A stretch of DNA of 28,786 nt, from IMG/VR virus record IMGVR_UViG_3300017527_000112, positions 1 to 28,786 of that record, one strand, 5' to 3'. This document shows positions 1-7,126 of this stretch, one piece after another. The position numbers were made by a program, and so were the translations under genes. The notes beneath the pieces are model-generated. The model was not told the DNA's origin, searched no databases, and worked only from the letters and a program-made list of their open reading frames with translations. Origin of the DNA: a virus. How positions within the stretch are numbered: position 1 is the first letter of the stretch; every line of letters begins with the position of its first letter.

Positions 1-23
1 ATGATTTTAGCATTAGTAGCCAT
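1..23 (-). CDS. 5' end of a further late gene, truncated by the window edge
   Basis: Only the first seven codons are visible (MATNAKI). The start is supported by a good ribosome binding site (AAGGA about 8 bases upstream of the ATG) and by a T4-type late promoter octamer 47 bases further upstream. Product unknown; from its place after the tail-fibre gene it is probably another late virion gene, but nothing in seven residues shows this. Confidence 0.5.
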
Positions 24-51
24 GCGTATGTCCTTAAAAAAGGGTTATAGA

Positions 52-67
52 GAAAGTAAAAACTTTC
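52..67 (-). other. 6-bp inverted repeat with 4-base loop (5' leader hairpin or weak terminator)
   Basis: GAAAGT at 52-57 and ACTTTC at 62-67 are perfect inverted repeats around AAAA. It lies after the stop of the 678-aa fibre gene and just inside the expected start of the transcript from the octamer at 71-78. It is AT-rich and lacks a clean U tract, so a leader hairpin is as likely as a terminator. Confidence 0.3.
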
Positions 68-70
68 AAT

Positions 71-78
71 TATTTATA
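71..78 (-). promoter_or_regulatory. T4-type late promoter octamer
   Basis: Minus-strand TATAAATA, an exact match to the T4 late promoter element read by gp55/gp33/gp45-modified polymerase. It lies between the 678-aa fibre stop and the truncated gene starting at 23, in the right orientation, with 47 bases to the ATG. Confidence 0.6.
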
Positions 79-85
79 TCAGTTA

Positions 86-2122
86 TCAGTAGGTTCCACC
101 GTCTAGATTATAAATGGTTACAAATCCTGAAGTTACTGTCATTTGATCTGAGTCAAAGTTTGCAACACCCGGATTGGTTACAGTTGCAAGTTCAGCAGCA
201 ACGGTCAAAGAGTTAGCACCATCATTATATGTTAAATCAATACCTTCTCCAGCAAGGAGCAAGTTATTAAGACGATCATCAACACGTTCATCTGTGAAGT
301 AAAGGTTTGTACCTTCACTTAGGTTTGTGGTACTGAAGTTAGAAAGGTCAGAAACTTGACCAGTAACGTTACCAGTAAGATTACCTACAAAGGTAGAGGC
401 TTGTACATTCTTATTGAATACCCAACGATCTGTAGATGATGCATAAAGGATTGTTGCATTAGCCCCGTTAAGAGTAAGCCCCCCACCATCAGCCGCCCCG
501 GCAGAAGCAGCAGAATCTGCAAGTACAAGGTTTTTATCATTAAGAGATACTTCAGTTGAATTTACAGTTGTGGTTGTACCCTCCACATGCAAGTTACCAT
601 AGATGTAAACATCTCCTGAATCACCAACCGGTGTTGGGTCAAGGTAAAGGGCACCAGTTGAAGAGATTGTATTACCATCAAGGGTAAGATTATCAACATC
701 AAGAGAGGTTAGGCCATTAATATCTGTACGTGAACCACCAAGGGAAATAGCATCTGTACCGATTGTGATTGTGCTATTTGCAAGTTGAGTATTTGATACC
801 CCGCCTGATTTGATTGTTACTGCACCAGAAGATACCCCAAAATCAGCAGTAGCAAAAGATGCAATACCTTTATTTGATGTGGTAGCATTTTCCCCAGCGA
901 CTGTAATGGTCGTACCAGAGTGGGTAACATTCATGCCTTCTCCACCAAGAATAGACACACCATGCCCTGCCATGGTCACGGCCCCGGTATCGGTTGTGAT
1001 ATCTTTTAGTACATCATCACCAAGAGAAACGACGCCCGAGGATACCCCGAAATCAGCAGCGGTAAAGGATGCAACACCTTTATTGGTTGTGGAGGCATTC
1101 TCGCCAGCAAATGTAATGGTTGTACCGGAATGGGTAACATCCATACCTTCGCCGCCCGACATTGTTACACCATGAGAAGCGATTGTGAGTGCGCCTGTGT
1201 CAGTGGTGATTGCTTTCAGAACTGTATCTTTTAACGATACGGCACCAGAAGATACCCCAAAATCAGCAGTAGCAAAAGAGGCAATACCCTTATTTGATGT
1301 AGAAGCGTTTTCACCAGAAATTGTAACTGTGTTGTTTGTGATAGCTGCATCAATACCTTCTCCCCCTGTGAAGGTTAGAGTATCAGTACCAAGTGCAACT
1401 GCATCTGTTCCAGTATCACCAGCAATATTAAGAGAGGTTGAAATTGATGCAGTGCTTGCAGCAGTTAATCTACCCTGTTGATCTACCGTAAATGTAGGGA
1501 TAGCAGAAGCAGAACCATAAGAGCCGGGGGTTACGGCTGTATTATCAAGATCAATTGATACTACATTATTTGTAACAACAGTTGTAATCCCGGTATCACC
1601 ATTAAAGTCTAGGGCAGAGTCAGCAAGATTTACGGTATCAGAACCAGTATCACCTGTGATTGAAATAACCCCAGCCCCAGCAACTGTATCCACATAATTC
1701 TTGGTAGCAGCATCTTGTGCGCCAGACGGATCAGTAACGTTTGAAATTCGAGATGTGCTAACACTAACAGCCCCTGATCCATGAGGACTTAAAATTAAAT
1801 TACCATTAGTATCAGTTGTAGAAATCGTATTGCCGTTGATATCAATATTATCAACCTTAAGATTATCAACCTTTGATGAAGCATCCACAAGTAATGCACT
1901 TGAAGCTGTTAAGGTACCGGCAGTATGATCCAGCATATTGGTGAATACTTCACCACCAATTACAACGTGATTTGCTGCATCGCCTGCTGTTTCGGTGCCC
2001 ATACCTACATAAAGACGTTGACCCCCTGCTCCAGCAAGAGATGAATAAGCTAGTTCGCCTTGTGCCAGCGTTGTGGGATTACCAGATACCGCTGATCTTT
2101 TTATTCTTATTATTGATGCCAT
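86..2122 (-). CDS. Tail fibre / virion structural protein with 70-residue tandem repeats (678 aa)
   Basis: Probably a receptor-side tail fibre or baseplate-attached fibre. The first 40 residues (IRIKRSAVSGNP, GELAYS, LYVGMG) resemble the small N-terminal domain of fibre proteins of the Mtd-N type. The middle has two full 70-residue repeats (about 253-322 and 323-392) and a partial third (393-435), each beginning GGEG and holding NKGxASF and DFGVSSG. The C-terminal part carries motifs common in marine phage fibres: VEGTTTTVNSTEVSLNDKN near 513 and NLYFTDERVDDR near 606-617. The composition is Ser/Thr/Gly/Asn-rich, low in Cys, as expected of beta-structured fibres. Its start overlaps the stop of the 85-aa gene (TAATG), so the two are translationally coupled. 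The repeats suggest recombination; the exact receptor role is inference. Confidence 0.75.
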   Translation of the reverse strand: MASIIRIKRSAVSGNPTTLAQGELAYSSLAGAGGQRLYVGMGTETAGDAANHVVIGGEVFTNMLDHTAGTLTASSALLVDASSKVDNLKVDNIDINGNTISTTDTNGNLILSPHGSGAVSVSTSRISNVTDPSGAQDAATKNYVDTVAGAGVISITGDTGSDTVNLADSALDFNGDTGITTVVTNNVVSIDLDNTAVTPGSYGSASAIPTFTVDQQGRLTAASTASISTSLNIAGDTGTDAVALGTDTLTFTGGEGIDAAITNNTVTISGENASTSNKGIASFATADFGVSSGAVSLKDTVLKAITTDTGALTIASHGVTMSGGEGMDVTHSGTTITFAGENASTTNKGVASFTAADFGVSSGVVSLGDDVLKDITTDTGAVTMAGHGVSILGGEGMNVTHSGTTITVAGENATTSNKGIASFATADFGVSSGAVTIKSGGVSNTQLANSTITIGTDAISLGGSRTDINGLTSLDVDNLTLDGNTISSTGALYLDPTPVGDSGDVYIYGNLHVEGTTTTVNSTEVSLNDKNLVLADSAASAGAADGGGLTLNGANATILYASSTDRWVFNKNVQASTFVGNLTGNVTGQVSDLSNFSTTNLSEGTNLYFTDERVDDRLNNLLLAGEGIDLTYNDGANSLTVAAELATVTNPGVANFDSDQMTVTSGFVTIYNLDGGTY
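818..1366 (-). repeat. Direct repeats of exactly 210 bp inside the fibre gene (2 full + 1 partial unit)
   Basis: The landmark GATACCCC recurs at 831, 1041 and 1251, an exact 210-base period equal to 70 codons. Units are about 1157-1366, 947-1156 and 818-946 (partial). By eye, 60 bases of the first and third units (1241-1300 versus 821-880) differ at about 3 positions, while the middle unit differs from the third at about 13, so the outer units have been homogenised or duplicated more recently. Confidence 0.85.
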
Positions 2123-2379
2123 TAGTATTGGCCCCCTGTTATATCTTGTTTATCTAACGTCAAAGTATTCTTCCACTTAGATGACGATTGTTCATATACT
2201 AAAACGTCCCCATCATTCAAAGATGAGATTTCTACATCAGTCAATGCATCTAAATTGTGCGCTGCTTCTGTTACCTGTCTGACCGGTCTACCAACAACAA
2301 TCTTTTTGATGGTAGGACCCTGCTTAACCACACGAATGGTCTTGACTTTAGTAACGTTTGCTCCAATTATAACCGCCAT
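2122..2379 (-). CDS. Small fibre-associated structural protein (85 aa)
   Basis: Not assignable to a T4 gene. The N-terminal half is basic and Val/Ile-rich (KVKTIRVVKQGPTIKKIVVG). The C-terminal half (LDALTDVEISSLNDGDVLVY, then SSKWKN) has the pattern LxxLxDVxISxxxxGxVLxYxxxxxKWxN, often seen in tail fibre and collar-fibre proteins of marine phages. A ribosome site (AAGG) lies upstream, 8 bases separate it from the 117-aa gene, and its stop overlaps the start of the 678-aa fibre. The context suggests an adaptor or short fibre that binds its larger neighbour; this is inference. Confidence 0.65.
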   Translation of the reverse strand: MAVIIGANVTKVKTIRVVKQGPTIKKIVVGRPVRQVTEAAHNLDALTDVEISSLNDGDVLVYEQSSSKWKNTLTLDKQDITGGQY

Positions 2380-2387
2380 AGTAAACC

Positions 2388-2741
2388 TTATTTTGTAACT
2401 GAAGGGGTCACTTCAATCTGACCTTCTAGAATTCTTTCAATAATAGTATTACTTTCCGAATCTAAATGTGAAATTTCAACATCATATACGTATCTTCCGG
2501 CCTTTAGTAAGCCGGTTTGAGTGTTGGTAAGAGACATAGCTATGATACCATCAGTTGCCGGGGAAGTTATAATCGAAGCGAAATCAGTAGTATCATCCGA
2601 ATCGCTGTTATACGTTTTTTTCAATTTAGCAGCAGCGGAATAGTTGGTAAGGTCCTTGACTAATGAGTTTGCATCTTGAAGATGAATCTCAATAGCCACG
2701 TCACTTCCCTGATCAATTGTAATGTCTTCGTAATGTGCCAT
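2388..2741 (-). CDS. Conserved structural protein, BppU-N-like beta domain suspected (117 aa)
   Basis: A small acidic protein that opens DITIDQGSDVAIEIHLQDAN and continues as alternating beta strands with NYSAAAKLKK, GIIAMSLT and GRYVYDVEI. This resembles the Ig-like N-terminal domain of phage upper baseplate proteins: ligand-free beta sandwich, polar strand edges and a C-terminal VYDVEI strand. It is the first gene after the late promoter octamer at 2766-2773, has a GAGAG ribosome site, and leads the 117/85/678-aa group. A role in attaching the fibre to the baseplate is plausible. Function not demonstrated; family assignment rests on pattern only. Confidence 0.6.
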   Translation of the reverse strand: MAHYEDITIDQGSDVAIEIHLQDANSLVKDLTNYSAAAKLKKTYNSDSDDTTDFASIITSPATDGIIAMSLTNTQTGLLKAGRYVYDVEISHLDSESNTIIERILEGQIEVTPSVTK

Positions 2742-2765
2742 ATTTTCTCTCTGTACATTTTAGAC

Positions 2766-2773
2766 TATTTATA
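2766..2773 (-). promoter_or_regulatory. T4-type late promoter octamer
   Basis: Minus-strand TATAAATA in the short gap before the 117-aa gene, 24 bases from its ATG. It overlaps the TAA stop of the upstream glycosyltransferase gene, so promoter and stop share bases. It would give the three fibre genes their own late transcript, separate from the accessory block. Confidence 0.7.
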
Positions 2774-3482
2774 CAAATTCTGAATAGTATTTCCAGTTAT
2801 GTGGCTTATTCATAGAATGAGTAAAATGTACCATTTTTATATCAGGATGGAATTCATCTCCGAGAAACAGGTATGGATTGCCAGTTTTTGCTTTGTATTT
2901 TCTGGTTAGATTTCGATGAAAATTGAAAATCAAATCTTCATCTGGTTGTGAATGTTTCATATTAATTACATAATCAGTTGCCCATCGGGTGAACCATTTG
3001 ACGGGCAAATGGGTTAGACGTAACCCAAATTTCTTGACATGATCTTCTACAAAATGTTGTTCTCCATTCACTGGGCCGGTAGTGGTGCCATTTAAGATAT
3101 AGTATTGTTGCCACATTTTAGGATCAGACATAAATTCATCATAGATAGGCTTGCAATCTCTTGGATAGTATTTAAAGAAACCGCCATTGATACCTTTACC
3201 TTCTCCTTGCCACCAATCAGGCATGGCCGCAAATTCCCCTCGCTTTATTGGAAAGTCAAATATTTTCTTGTAATCATTCATCAAGATAACATCAATATCC
3301 ATAACGACTACGGCTTCATCAAGGTCAAGGTTCATGACTGCCATCTTGTTCCATTGTAAAGCTACCCGTGGATCAAAGGGTTCTCGAATCCAATGAATAT
3401 CATAATCAAAAAGCTTCATTTCTATATAAGCTTCATACTCAGGGCCATATTTGTCCCCTATTCTTACGCAAAATATCTTCAT
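2769..3482 (-). CDS. Glycosyltransferase-like protein, DxD type (237 aa)
   Basis: Likely transfers a sugar from a nucleotide-sugar donor. It shows the pattern of GT-A enzymes: a start MKIFCVRIGDKYG, a helix ending LQWNKMAVMN, then a hydrophobic strand running into D62-I-D64 (VVVMDIDVIL) for metal/donor binding, and GINGGFFKY where GT8-like enzymes have a donor-loop Asn-Gly/Gly-Gly motif. Near the C-terminus the segment MVHFTHSMNKPHNW has the His/Lys pattern of a C-terminal donor-binding site. There is no signal peptide or membrane segment, so it acts in the cytoplasm. Its ATG overlaps the stop of the next upstream glycosyltransferase (ATGA). Sugar and acceptor cannot be read from the sequence. 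Confidence 0.7.
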   Translation of the reverse strand: MKIFCVRIGDKYGPEYEAYIEMKLFDYDIHWIREPFDPRVALQWNKMAVMNLDLDEAVVVMDIDVILMNDYKKIFDFPIKRGEFAAMPDWWQGEGKGINGGFFKYYPRDCKPIYDEFMSDPKMWQQYYILNGTTTGPVNGEQHFVEDHVKKFGLRLTHLPVKWFTRWATDYVINMKHSQPDEDLIFNFHRNLTRKYKAKTGNPYLFLGDEFHPDIKMVHFTHSMNKPHNWKYYSEFV

Positions 3483-4339
3483 ATAAATAGGTCAAACCTC
3501 TTGTTGATTACGTGATACATGTAAGCCGGATCAAAGGTTTCTTCCCGAACTGGATAGTGCCATTTTTTACTCAGAAATTGGATTGGGACTTTGTTCATTA
3601 CTTGTTTGAAGGCAAACACCGTTTCATTATCATAATTGAAAACACGTTGTATGTTGGGGGGGTACATCGAATAAGGATCAGTCTTGAGTTGGGTCATGAG
3701 TTTGATAGTGTCTCCAAAATAACCAAAGTAATTAAGCTTGTTTATAAGTTTGGTAGACGCTATCATGATCCCGGTGTTGAACACGTCTGTATGGCCATCA
3801 TATCCACTCTCAGATAGCATTGCGTGAGTGTTCCAGTACTTAGAAGCTGGGTTGCGGATACAGGTATTGAAATCTTTGGAATTAATCTCCTTACCCCATT
3901 CCGCTTCTGCATTGGATTCCGCCAGCACAAAATGGTTCTCAACATCATGTTCATCAAAGATGTTTTTTGTTGAACACGGCACCACATCAAAATCCAAATA
4001 ACATACCTGATCATATCCAGCAGCAGTTGATGCAAGTCGAGACATAAGCTCATGTTTGTAGAAATTGATTATGTCATATTCCGATATCATTGGATATGAT
4101 TTACGAATATCTTTAGCATAGATTTCATACTCAAGTCCAAACAGCCGATATTCAACTCCAATTGATTTGGCATAGGCTTCTTGTTTTGCTTTCAAAAAGG
4201 AATAGTAAAGCTTAAAGGCGTTACGGGTTTCTCTACTCTTGGTGGTTGTATTTTGCACACCAGTTTCTGTAAAGTCCCCCGGATTATCTAACTTGGAAGT
4301 TGGAATGTCTACAAAAATGCTAAAGATTATTCGTTTCAT
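3479..4339 (-). CDS. Glycosyltransferase-like protein, DxD type (286 aa)
   Basis: A second cytoplasmic GT-A-like enzyme. A beta strand (QVCYLDFDVV) places D116-F-D118 at the end of the donor-binding half, followed by an acceptor/donor region with FNTGIMIAS, comparable to the FNSG/FNTG step of GT8 and related families. The segment YAKSIGVEYRLFG upstream is typical of enzymes that start with a helix and a second Rossmann strand. The C-terminus holds KKWHYPV and YHVINK. It overlaps both neighbours by 4 bases (ATGA), so it is translated as part of a tight chain. It is clearly different in sequence from the 237-aa and 252-aa enzymes, so this is not a recent duplication. Substrate unknown. Confidence 0.7.
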   Translation of the reverse strand: MKRIIFSIFVDIPTSKLDNPGDFTETGVQNTTTKSRETRNAFKLYYSFLKAKQEAYAKSIGVEYRLFGLEYEIYAKDIRKSYPMISEYDIINFYKHELMSRLASTAAGYDQVCYLDFDVVPCSTKNIFDEHDVENHFVLAESNAEAEWGKEINSKDFNTCIRNPASKYWNTHAMLSESGYDGHTDVFNTGIMIASTKLINKLNYFGYFGDTIKLMTQLKTDPYSMYPPNIQRVFNYDNETVFAFKQVMNKVPIQFLSKKWHYPVREETFDPAYMYHVINKRFDLFI

Positions 4340-4935
4340 TTGCCTATCACCATGAATCGTTTGTACCCATCTTCTATCTCTATTTCTCCTTCAAACAATA
4401 TCACATCAAGTCCGGTTGAGAGAATGAAAGCGTCTAAATTTTTACTCAAGTTGATATTGCCTTTCTTGGGAAGATTGGTGCCCTGAAGAATGAATAGAGT
4501 GTTTGGTCTGTAACCCTGCTTTAGATCATAGAAGTGATATAGGTCTTCACAATTGGTGCATAACACCGTATCAACATCTTTTGAAATGGGGTCAAAGTTT
4601 ACATCAAGAGTTGATTGCACAAACTCTATATCGCCCTTCATGGAATGGGCTAGTCTCCAATTTATTTCTGTTACTTCTTCATCGTAATCAAGCATGTTTA
4701 TAGAGATTGCCCCGTGGGATTTTAACAAAGTTAACGAATATATCCCTATACCTGAAGCATAGACATTCACCTTTTGAATATCAGCAAGCAACTCTCTATC
4801 CCACCACAAGTGTTGTTCCATGGAAGAGGGTTTTATAGCATCATAAAAATCGGTTTTACGATAAGGTATTTCATTATCAATATAATACAGAGCATCTATC
4901 CACCCCTGCATATCTTTTGGGTCATTTACAAACAT
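4336..4935 (-). CDS. Rossmann-fold, methyltransferase-like protein (199 aa)
   Basis: Not recognised with certainty. Residues about 56-69 (VNVYASGIGIYSLTLL) look like motif I of a class I SAM-binding fold (S61-G-I-G64), followed by a strand ending in acidic residues (MLDYDEE, D83/D85) where such enzymes hold the ribose hydroxyls. Later strands VDTVLCTNCEDL and NTLFILQGTN fit the remaining central sheet. The glycine motif is shorter than the usual GxGxG, so SAM binding is uncertain; it could be a degenerate methyltransferase or another nucleotide-binding protein. It sits between two glycosyltransferases, overlapping both (10 bases upstream, 4 bases downstream), which suggests work on the same substrate. 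Confidence 0.55.
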   Translation of the reverse strand: MFVNDPKDMQGWIDALYYIDNEIPYRKTDFYDAIKPSSMEQHLWWDRELLADIQKVNVYASGIGIYSLTLLKSHGAISINMLDYDEEVTEINWRLAHSMKGDIEFVQSTLDVNFDPISKDVDTVLCTNCEDLYHFYDLKQGYRPNTLFILQGTNLPKKGNINLSKNLDAFILSTGLDVILFEGEIEIEDGYKRFMVIGK

Positions 4936-5684
4936 AGGGCGTTCTTTTCATCTATGGATAATCCATTCAGCATGTGAACCAATCCTCTACCATATCTAGG
5001 ATATTCTTCGGATGTTATAATGCCCATTGGAAACATGTTAAAATGTTCCCGTCTTTCTTGCTCGTATGCATAAGGACCAAAAGCATGAAACATGAAATTG
5101 TCATTTGCTCCATAGGTGAAAAAGACCTTATCCAAATTCTCATTTACGAAATCAAAAATTCTTCGGTTTTGACCGGGCTTCCATACCATGACAGAAGAAT
5201 TGAAATATGGACAACGTCTCAAATGAAATTGACGCTTCCATTCCTCGCCTTCATTCTCATCAAACCAATAACTCTTGACCAGCCAAGGTTTCTCATTATC
5301 CAAGTCAAAGAAATACGAAAGGTCGCCAAGGATAAGACTATCAAGGTCTAAATATAAGATGGTATCATCAGGATCAAAAACGGGTTTGTTGTCTACCTTT
5401 AGGTCTAGGTCTTCCTTAAACATAAGCAGTTTTCTATAATGGGTTAATCCCCCACAATCATCTCTTTCAAAATCATCCCACTTACCTTCTGCTCTTTGAT
5501 CTGGATCGTCTTGTCCTCTAAAATGAATCTTCTGGGCAGCATTCCATTTTGGTATATCCACATCTATTAGAGGCACAAAATCAAATGGTACAGAGCAATT
5601 GGCATTGACCTGATCGAACATCTTATCAATGTGTTCTTGGGTATAAACCTCTCCCCATTTCATCACTACTATTTTGTTAGACAT
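4926..5684 (-). CDS. Glycosyltransferase-like protein, DxD type (252 aa)
   Basis: Third GT-A-like enzyme of the block. It begins with IVVMKWGEVYTQEHIDKM, a pattern in which a first strand and helix carry the nucleotide-sugar binding start. The metal-binding motif is D113-L-D115 (LYLDLDSLIL), followed by a strand and FNSSVMVWKPG, equivalent to the acceptor-side FNSG step. Cys30, Cys77, Cys178 and Cys251 are scattered, not a zinc set. A strong ribosome site (GGAAGGG) precedes the ATG, which lies inside the end of the sulfotransferase-like gene (16-base overlap). No secretion signal. Comparable proteins are frequent in marine T4-like phages, but their acceptors are unknown. Confidence 0.7.
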   Translation of the reverse strand: MSNKIVVMKWGEVYTQEHIDKMFDQVNANCSVPFDFVPLIDVDIPKWNAAQKIHFRGQDDPDQRAEGKWDDFERDDCGGLTHYRKLLMFKEDLDLKVDNKPVFDPDDTILYLDLDSLILGDLSYFFDLDNEKPWLVKSYWFDENEGEEWKRQFHLRRCPYFNSSVMVWKPGQNRRIFDFVNENLDKVFFTYGANDNFMFHAFGPYAYEQERREHFNMFPMGIITSEEYPRYGRGLVHMLNGLSIDEKNALCL

Positions 5685-6409
5685 TCATTAATCCCTTCCC
5701 AAATAGGCTTGGCTTGATATTCTATCTCTCCTATTAAACGTTCCCAATCTTCTATATGGTCCAGTTTATCAAAAACATCACCCCAAATTTTGGTACTTTG
5801 ATCATTACTTTTCCATTTCGTCATTTCTCTGGGCGTTATAATATGTAGATCGTCAAACCCATCTAAGAAGGTTGGAAGATGATCTAAGAATTGTTGAGTT
5901 ATTTTTGAGAAACTGGTTATTATTTCCAATGAAATGTCTAAAGGTATTTGTATATTATTATAAAGCTTTCTTAAGTCTTGCGTAGTATGACATGTATTGA
6001 TAGCATTTTTATTAGGCTTCACCACCGCAAATGTTAATCTTGCTACATTCCAATATTGTCCCCAAGTTGAGTTTGTATTCATTGCCTGTTTGGTCATATA
6101 CATAGGCAACAGGAAAGAAGTGTAGGTTTCAAAATATCCTCTAGGCTTCAATATAATCCCAGATTTATTGTCAAATGTATTCCTTCCCATTATCAAATCT
6201 TTAAAATTGTGGAATTGCTCCCCTTGTATTTTACACAAGGTTCGTTTAGAATGATAATAGTCTTCTACTTCTCCTAACGTTCTCCATTGACCAAAAACCT
6301 CTGCAAAATTTATCATTCCTTTTTCTTCTGCTAAAGTCGAACAGAAGAAAGTAGAAGCTGAACGGGGATTCATATAAACAATTGCAGAATCATATTTTAG
6401 ATTGATCAT
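5669..6409 (-). CDS. Sulfotransferase-like P-loop protein (246 aa from the preferred start)
   Basis: The N-terminus reads a hydrophobic strand then MNPRSASTFFCSTL, which matches the PAPS 5'-phosphosulfate loop of sulfotransferases (PRSGTT/PRTGST type) with the Arg-Ser and Ser-Thr pairs kept. NFAEVFGQW follows at the position where Stf0-like enzymes have an acidic substrate motif. The C-terminal half is helical, rich in Trp/Asp, with no other familiar motif. Reading can begin as far up as 6451 (MMKQRIMTGG...), but that start has no ribosome site and overlaps the preceding gene by 62 bases; the ATG at 6409 has GGA with 6-base spacing and overlaps by 20, so I prefer it. If active it would sulfate a sugar or other hydroxyl acceptor. 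Family assignment is moderate. Confidence 0.55.
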   Translation of the reverse strand: MINLKYDSAIVYMNPRSASTFFCSTLAEEKGMINFAEVFGQWRTLGEVEDYYHSKRTLCKIQGEQFHNFKDLIMGRNTFDNKSGIILKPRGYFETYTSFLLPMYMTKQAMNTNSTWGQYWNVARLTFAVVKPNKNAINTCHTTQDLRKLYNNIQIPLDISLEIITSFSKITQQFLDHLPTFLDGFDDLHIITPREMTKWKSNDQSTKIWGDVFDKLDHIEDWERLIGEIEYQAKPIWEGINECLTK

Positions 6410-7124
6410 CTTTGTTCCAATACCACCTGTCATGATCCTTTGTTTCATCATGTGTCAAATCGTATTTAGCCTGTTCTACCAGATCGTCTAATGAAGTGCC
6501 TTCTTCATTATCTAGTTGCTCATACCCCCATTTCATCTCTTTACACCCCATACATTCTCCACAATGCCAGAGTTCATGTCTGTTGCAACTGATTGTGGTC
6601 TTGAATATCTTATCAAAATAGCGGCGTCGGGCTAGATCGATGATATGATATTTCTCAAGATGTTCCATTGGATTTTTGAGAAATGGGTCATTGGTTCTCC
6701 ATGGGCGTTTTGGAAACTCAGGAGAATTAGGATCGTATTTATGAAAGAATTCGTTTCGGGGGGATTGTATGTTTCCACAATACAATTCTTCTACTTCATT
6801 ACTTTGTCGTATCTCATCCATTGCCAACCAAATTCTGGCATGATGATTGTACATAGGAATACTCCAGTTATCCTGACCCACAATATTGAGTTTGAGATGA
6901 GATAATCCCATCTGCTTGAGAAGTTCTATGATGACAGGCTTTTCTTTGTTGGGACCTGTCTGGATATTGTAAAGCTTTATCTCTGGGGGTTTGAAGAGGC
7001 TCTTGGCCAATAGATACAATAAGACTGTGGAATCCATTCCAGATGAAACCAGAACCCCCACCTTCTTTTTTGGTTTAAGGCTTAGGACTCTTTCATCCCA
7101 GTCTGGTCCACAATGAAATTTCAT
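6390..7124 (-). CDS. QueC-like PP-loop ATPase with Cys4 zinc site (244 aa)
   Basis: An adenylating enzyme of the N-type PP-loop family. The ATP-pyrophosphatase loop is at 23-36 (VGVLVSSGMDSTVL), with Ser-Ser-Gly-Met-Asp-Ser in place of the usual SGGxDS. Near the C-terminus C180, C188, C191 and C194 (SCNRHELWHCGECMGCK) form the Cx7CxxCxxC zinc set typical of QueC, the enzyme that makes 7-cyano-7-deazaguanine (preQ0). About 50 extra acidic residues follow the zinc set. QueC in phages usually goes with other deazaguanine genes; none is visible here. In this glycosyltransferase setting it might instead activate a carboxylate for sugar or peptide modification. Ribosome site AGGA present; 2-base gap to the methyltransferase gene. 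Confidence 0.7.
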   Translation of the reverse strand: MKFHCGPDWDERVLSLKPKKKVGVLVSSGMDSTVLLYLLAKSLFKPPEIKLYNIQTGPNKEKPVIIELLKQMGLSHLKLNIVGQDNWSIPMYNHHARIWLAMDEIRQSNEVEELYCGNIQSPRNEFFHKYDPNSPEFPKRPWRTNDPFLKNPMEHLEKYHIIDLARRRYFDKIFKTTISCNRHELWHCGECMGCKEMKWGYEQLDNEEGTSLDDLVEQAKYDLTHDETKDHDRWYWNKDDQSKI

Positions 7125-7126
7125 TA

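Noticed and set aside
818-1366. CRISPR or noncoding tandem array
   Set aside because: The repeats are 210 bp, in frame and part of one long fibre gene; there are no short repeats with unique spacers.
810-1481. Two plus-strand open frames with repeated TAPEDTPKSA-like peptides
   Set aside because: They are the complement of the 210-bp fibre repeats; the peptide repeat is a mirror of the real one.
86-2122. Diversity-generating retroelement target, because the N-terminus resembles Mtd-N
   Set aside because: No reverse transcriptase, template repeat or C-type-lectin variable region is visible in the window; the N-terminal motif is common in ordinary fibres.
3482-3489. Plus-strand TATAAATA
   Set aside because: It lies in the coding end of a minus-strand glycosyltransferase and faces no plus-strand gene.
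6390-7124. Complete DNA deazaguanine modification system
   Set aside because: Only the QueC-like gene is present; no partner genes are seen here, so I only report the single enzyme.
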